Below, piece by piece: positions 61,268 through 64,000 of a stretch of 64,000 bases of DNA. Numbering within the stretch: position 1 is the stretch's first letter; each line of letters opens with the position of its first letter. The stretch spans positions 1,199,626 through 1,263,625 of the forward strand of contig NZ_LT707006.1 in assembly GCF_900155865.1 (NCBI RefSeq). The letters run 5' to 3'. Both the position numbers and the translations under genes were made by a program. The notes under the pieces were generated by a model. It searched no databases and was not told the DNA's origin. It was given only the letters and a program-made list of their open reading frames with translations. The DNA comes from Bacteroides bouchesdurhonensis. Its GTDB lineage: Bacteria > Bacteroidota > Bacteroidia > Bacteroidales > Bacteroidaceae.

Positions 61268-63643
61268 TTATTCGGAACAACGCGGAGGATTTTCTACTCC
61301 CCATTGTTCTTTAGGCTGGTTTCCCATGGTTAATTTGAGTATTCCTCCCTGATAGAGTTCGTCCCGATACATCCAGCATTGTTCCAATGGTTTCCCATTC
61401 AAAGTTGCTGATTGTATATAATAAGCATCCGGTGTATTATTAACTGTTTCAATGACAAAAGTTTGTCCCACAGCATTCATTGGGTTAAGTTTAATTTCGA
61501 TCTTATCAAATAAGGGACTGCCCATTTGGAAAGTAGGGCGTTCGCAAGAACCGCCCTGTACGTCAAACAACCCCATTGCAGCCATTACATACCATGCACC
61601 CAATTGTCCCTGGTCTTCATCTTGTCCATAACCGTAACCATGCTCACCGCTAGTACCATAAAACTCATCACAAATTAAGCGAGTCCATTTCTGAGTGAGA
61701 AATGGCTTTCCGGAGAAGTTGAATAGCCAAGATATGTGGAGGCTCGGTTGATTTCCATGATTATAAGGACTTTGCAGACCGGAAAAAGCATTCACCACTT
61801 TTCCTCCTCCGAAGATAGACTTACGAGCTTCTGTAAAAATAGAATCGAGGCGATTATTGAATAATTCTTTGCCTACTTTCTCAATCAAACGACTTGGATT
61901 CTGTGGAACAAAGAAAGTATATTGCATTGCATTCCCTTCTTGAAATCCTCTCCATGATTCCAATGGATTGAAGTTATCGATAAATTCACCCTGAGGAACT
62001 CGTGGACGAATCATCTTTAATGAATCATCAAACAATTTTTCCCAGCCATTTGATAATGACATCAAACGTTTGTAATCTTCCGTATGTCCCAATGCTTTCG
62101 CCCATTGAGCTACTGCATAAGCACTGAAGCTATACTCTAATGTATGTGATGCCGAGAAGCTGGAACCTTCTGAATGCGTACCGTAAAAAATACTATTTTC
62201 ATAAGGTACATAACCTCTCTCTACAAACTGTTTCACATCCGTTTTACCAGCTCCTTCAATACGCCCTTCCCAGCCAAGTTCATTTTTCAGAGCGGCCTGA
62301 TAACCTGTTTCGACATCAAAATTACGGATACCACTATTATATGCACCAGCCAATGCAATGCTTACCATGTTGGTTCCTACTCCTGAAACATATTTACTGG
62401 TAGCAATACCATCTCCCAACCAACCGGCATCTTTATATACTAGCAATTGACTATTAACGAAGTCATTATAGTATTCCGGATAAGCTAACGCCCAGAGAGG
62501 AGTCAGGTTCCAATACGCTCCCCAGACAGCATCCGTATTATAATGATTGTGTTCAGGTTTCCCATTCTTATTTAATGGAACTTGCCCGATGGTACCGTCA
62601 TTTTTAGGATAAGTTCCATTCACATCATTGGCAAGTCCTCTACCTAACAAAGCATGATACAATCCGGTATAGAATTTGATTTTACTATCTTCCGTACCTC
62701 CTGATACCACAATACGGTTCAACGATTCATTCCATTTCTCTGTCGTTGCTTGTACCACTTCGTCAAAGGTAAGTTTTTCAGCTTCTGCTTCCAGATTCAA
62801 TTTCGCATTTTCGATTGATGTATACGACAATCCTACTTTTATAGTAACAACATCATCTTTCTTGGTTTTGTAATTTAAGCACATAATAGCTCCCGGTCCT
62901 TTTATTTCATTGCCGGGCATCAGGGTGCTATCCTGATAGAAGACTTCCACCGATTCCGGAGCTCGATCTAGTTTAGCATAGAAATACATGGCAACAGAAG
63001 CACCAGCCTGGTATTTCTTTACGTATTCCGGTTCTGTAATCACATATCCTTCAACTGTATTCTTATTGACCTGTTTAATATACGCATCGCGTACAGCACC
63101 ACTTTCTCCTTGACGGTTTCCTATATTAAAAAGAATGTGTGCATTTTCAGAATCCGAGAATGTATATCGTTGAAAGCCAACACGAGCCGTAGCCGTAAGT
63201 TCCGCTTTAACTTGGTAATCTTTTAGAAAGACTGCATAATACCCCGGACGTGCGATTTCATCTTTCTTATCAAAACGAGAACGAAAACCATTGTCCGGGT
63301 CTTCCAGTTTTCCCGGATTTGTCTTTACCTCTCCTGTAACCGGCATCAGAGAAATACCGCCAATTTGAAACTCGTGCAGACAAGGGAAACCATCAATTGA
63401 AGTATGTCCGTCTTCATAGCCCACAGCTTCCCATCCCTGATTGTTCCCGTAAGTGCCGTTTGTAGAAGCACCTAACTTTGCTAATCCGAAAGGTTCAGCT
63501 GCGGGGGTATAAAAGAACCAACGACTATGTATGGTTCCGATATTAGGATTTACATACTCTACAAGATTAAGAGTCTTGGGAGAACTACATCCCCAAATAC
63601 CGACTAAAACAAACAGGGAACTTATCCATTTCAACCTCATCAT
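61268..63643 (-). CDS. GH92 family alpha-mannosidase lipoprotein
   Basis: 791 residues. Lipobox IWGC (Cys19). GH92 pattern: VEYVNPNIGTIHSRWFFYTP at the N-terminus, then NIGNRQGESGAV, TYPKNDGTIG, FQEGNAMQYTFFVPQNP, and the calcium/catalytic stretch GYGYGQDEDQGQLGAWYVMAA followed by MGLFDVQGGS near residue 690. GH92 enzymes are calcium-dependent exo-alpha-mannosidases (most often alpha-1,2) that act on N-glycans and yeast mannan. The region between about 320 and 400 contains the typical (alpha/alpha)6-barrel. Probably co-transcribed with the MFS gene. Confidence 0.92.
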   Translation of the reverse strand: MMRLKWISSLFVLVGIWGCSSPKTLNLVEYVNPNIGTIHSRWFFYTPAAEPFGLAKLGASTNGTYGNNQGWEAVGYEDGHTSIDGFPCLHEFQIGGISLMPVTGEVKTNPGKLEDPDNGFRSRFDKKDEIARPGYYAVFLKDYQVKAELTATARVGFQRYTFSDSENAHILFNIGNRQGESGAVRDAYIKQVNKNTVEGYVITEPEYVKKYQAGASVAMYFYAKLDRAPESVEVFYQDSTLMPGNEIKGPGAIMCLNYKTKKDDVVTIKVGLSYTSIENAKLNLEAEAEKLTFDEVVQATTEKWNESLNRIVVSGGTEDSKIKFYTGLYHALLGRGLANDVNGTYPKNDGTIGQVPLNKNGKPEHNHYNTDAVWGAYWNLTPLWALAYPEYYNDFVNSQLLVYKDAGWLGDGIATSKYVSGVGTNMVSIALAGAYNSGIRNFDVETGYQAALKNELGWEGRIEGAGKTDVKQFVERGYVPYENSIFYGTHSEGSSFSASHTLEYSFSAYAVAQWAKALGHTEDYKRLMSLSNGWEKLFDDSLKMIRPRVPQGEFIDNFNPLESWRGFQEGNAMQYTFFVPQNPSRLIEKVGKELFNNRLDSIFTEARKSIFGGGKVVNAFSGLQSPYNHGNQPSLHISWLFNFSGKPFLTQKWTRLICDEFYGTSGEHGYGYGQDEDQGQLGAWYVMAAMGLFDVQGGSCERPTFQMGSPLFDKIEIKLNPMNAVGQTFVIETVNNTPDAYYIQSATLNGKPLEQCWMYRDELYQGGILKLTMGNQPKEQWGVENPPRCSE

Positions 63644-63711
63644 ATTATACTTATTTTTTCTATTAACTACTTCTTATTTTATTATACTACTCTAATATAA
63701 AAACTGAAGAT

Positions 63712-64000
63712 CTATGTTTCCAGTTGGGACAGGGCAAAAGTATAAGCTCCCAAAGCTACAGCTTTATTCGTTCCTAATGAAGAAACTGCGATACCTACTT
63801 TTTTATGGTTGGCATAAATGACTTGTTTCTTAGAAAATGGAATATTCACTATCGTATTTTTCTCTTTCAGGAAGTTCTTCCTACCTTCTTCCTCTGTCAA
63901 ATTGAATACTTCCATTTGTAAGCAGGGAAAAGAGGCTTCGGCAAATGTGTGAATCTGTCTTTGCATTTCTTTCATCATACTTGGAAGAATGTATTTGGCT
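63712..64000 (-). CDS. C-terminal part of a ROK-family-like protein (5' end outside window)
   Basis: 95 residues visible and the frame runs off the right window edge, so the ATG at 63978 is internal. AKYILPSMMKEMQRQIHTFA followed by NHKKVGIAVSSLGTNKAVALGAYTFAL resembles the C-terminal end of ROK sugar kinases/repressors, where an SxLGxxAvalGA segment closes the fold. Placed upstream of a GH92 gene it could be a sugar-responsive regulator or a mannokinase; only a fragment is seen, so this is tentative. Confidence 0.5.
   Translation of the reverse strand, partial: AKYILPSMMKEMQRQIHTFAEASFPCLQMEVFNLTEEEGRKNFLKEKNTIVNIPFSKKQVIYANHKKVGIAVSSLGTNKAVALGAYTFALSQLET

Noticed and set aside
1-64000. tRNA or rRNA genes
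   Set aside because: No cloverleaf with a T-loop GTTCRANNC pattern and no rRNA-like block was seen on reading; a dedicated search could still find a missed tRNA.

Overview
The window reads as a piece of a Bacteroides chromosome, probably a human-gut species of the B. thetaiotaomicron/ovatus type. Evidence: a SusD-type glycan-binding lipoprotein, many lipoproteins with acidic residues after the lipobox Cys, Bacteroides promoters (TTTG, about 20 bp, TAnnTTTG), NVEALA, DUF4834 and RyR-domain genes, and moderately AT-rich coding DNA. No rRNA, tRNA, CRISPR array, intact insertion sequence or prophage was found.

Layout. (1) 1-10965: right part of a polysaccharide utilisation locus: SusD (cut by the window edge), two surface lipoproteins, a 538-bp repeat-rich gap, then GH172 - FGGY sugar kinase - GH172 lipoprotein - GH32-like lipoprotein. 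It probably handles a furanose-rich glycan (fructan, difructose anhydride or D-arabinan). (2) 11125-13697: RyR-domain protein, pyrH, MATE exporter. (3) 13767-23516: a glycerophosphodiester/glycerol-3-phosphate system: secreted GDPD plus a GlpT-type importer, an sn-glycerol-1-phosphate dehydrogenase, and divergent glpABC with a second GlpT-type importer. (4) 23619-27373: a decaying island: a 5' fragment of a TPR gene, an NVEALA gene with an in-frame stop, an intact beta-propeller lipoprotein, an IS5-like transposase scrap and a DUF4838 gene split by an amber codon; an intact TPR paralogue follows. (5) 28164-38273: mostly core genes: M43 metalloprotease, biotin ligase, YjbR, YraN, tadA, DUF4834, pssA-psd, dnaE, trxA. 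(6) 38341-41758: about 3.4 kb of gene graveyard holding a frameshifted C-terminal toxin-like domain with its likely small immunity partner, a GC-rich block, and several families of short repeats and palindromes. (7) 41759-48712: the conserved RDD / SpoIIM / DUF4129 / DUF4350 / MoxR / DUF58 membrane cluster. (8) 48734-57132: Imm17-like, tsaE, metal ABC permease, LRR lipoprotein, M28 peptidase, SDR, Crp/Fnr regulator, aroA, short sigma factor with membrane partner, thioredoxin-like lipoprotein. (9) 57339-64000: SQR-like oxidoreductase, AlkZ-like winged-helix protein, and a mannoside set (MFS, GH92, ROK-like protein cut by the window end).

No single spectacular new system is evident. The best candidates for something undescribed are the 22-bp-period repeat arrays with companion GTGAYA(A)TAG palindromes at two separate places (3717-4024 and 40722-41283), the eroded toxin/immunity pair at 39138-39804, and the GH172-kinase-GH172-GH32-like locus.
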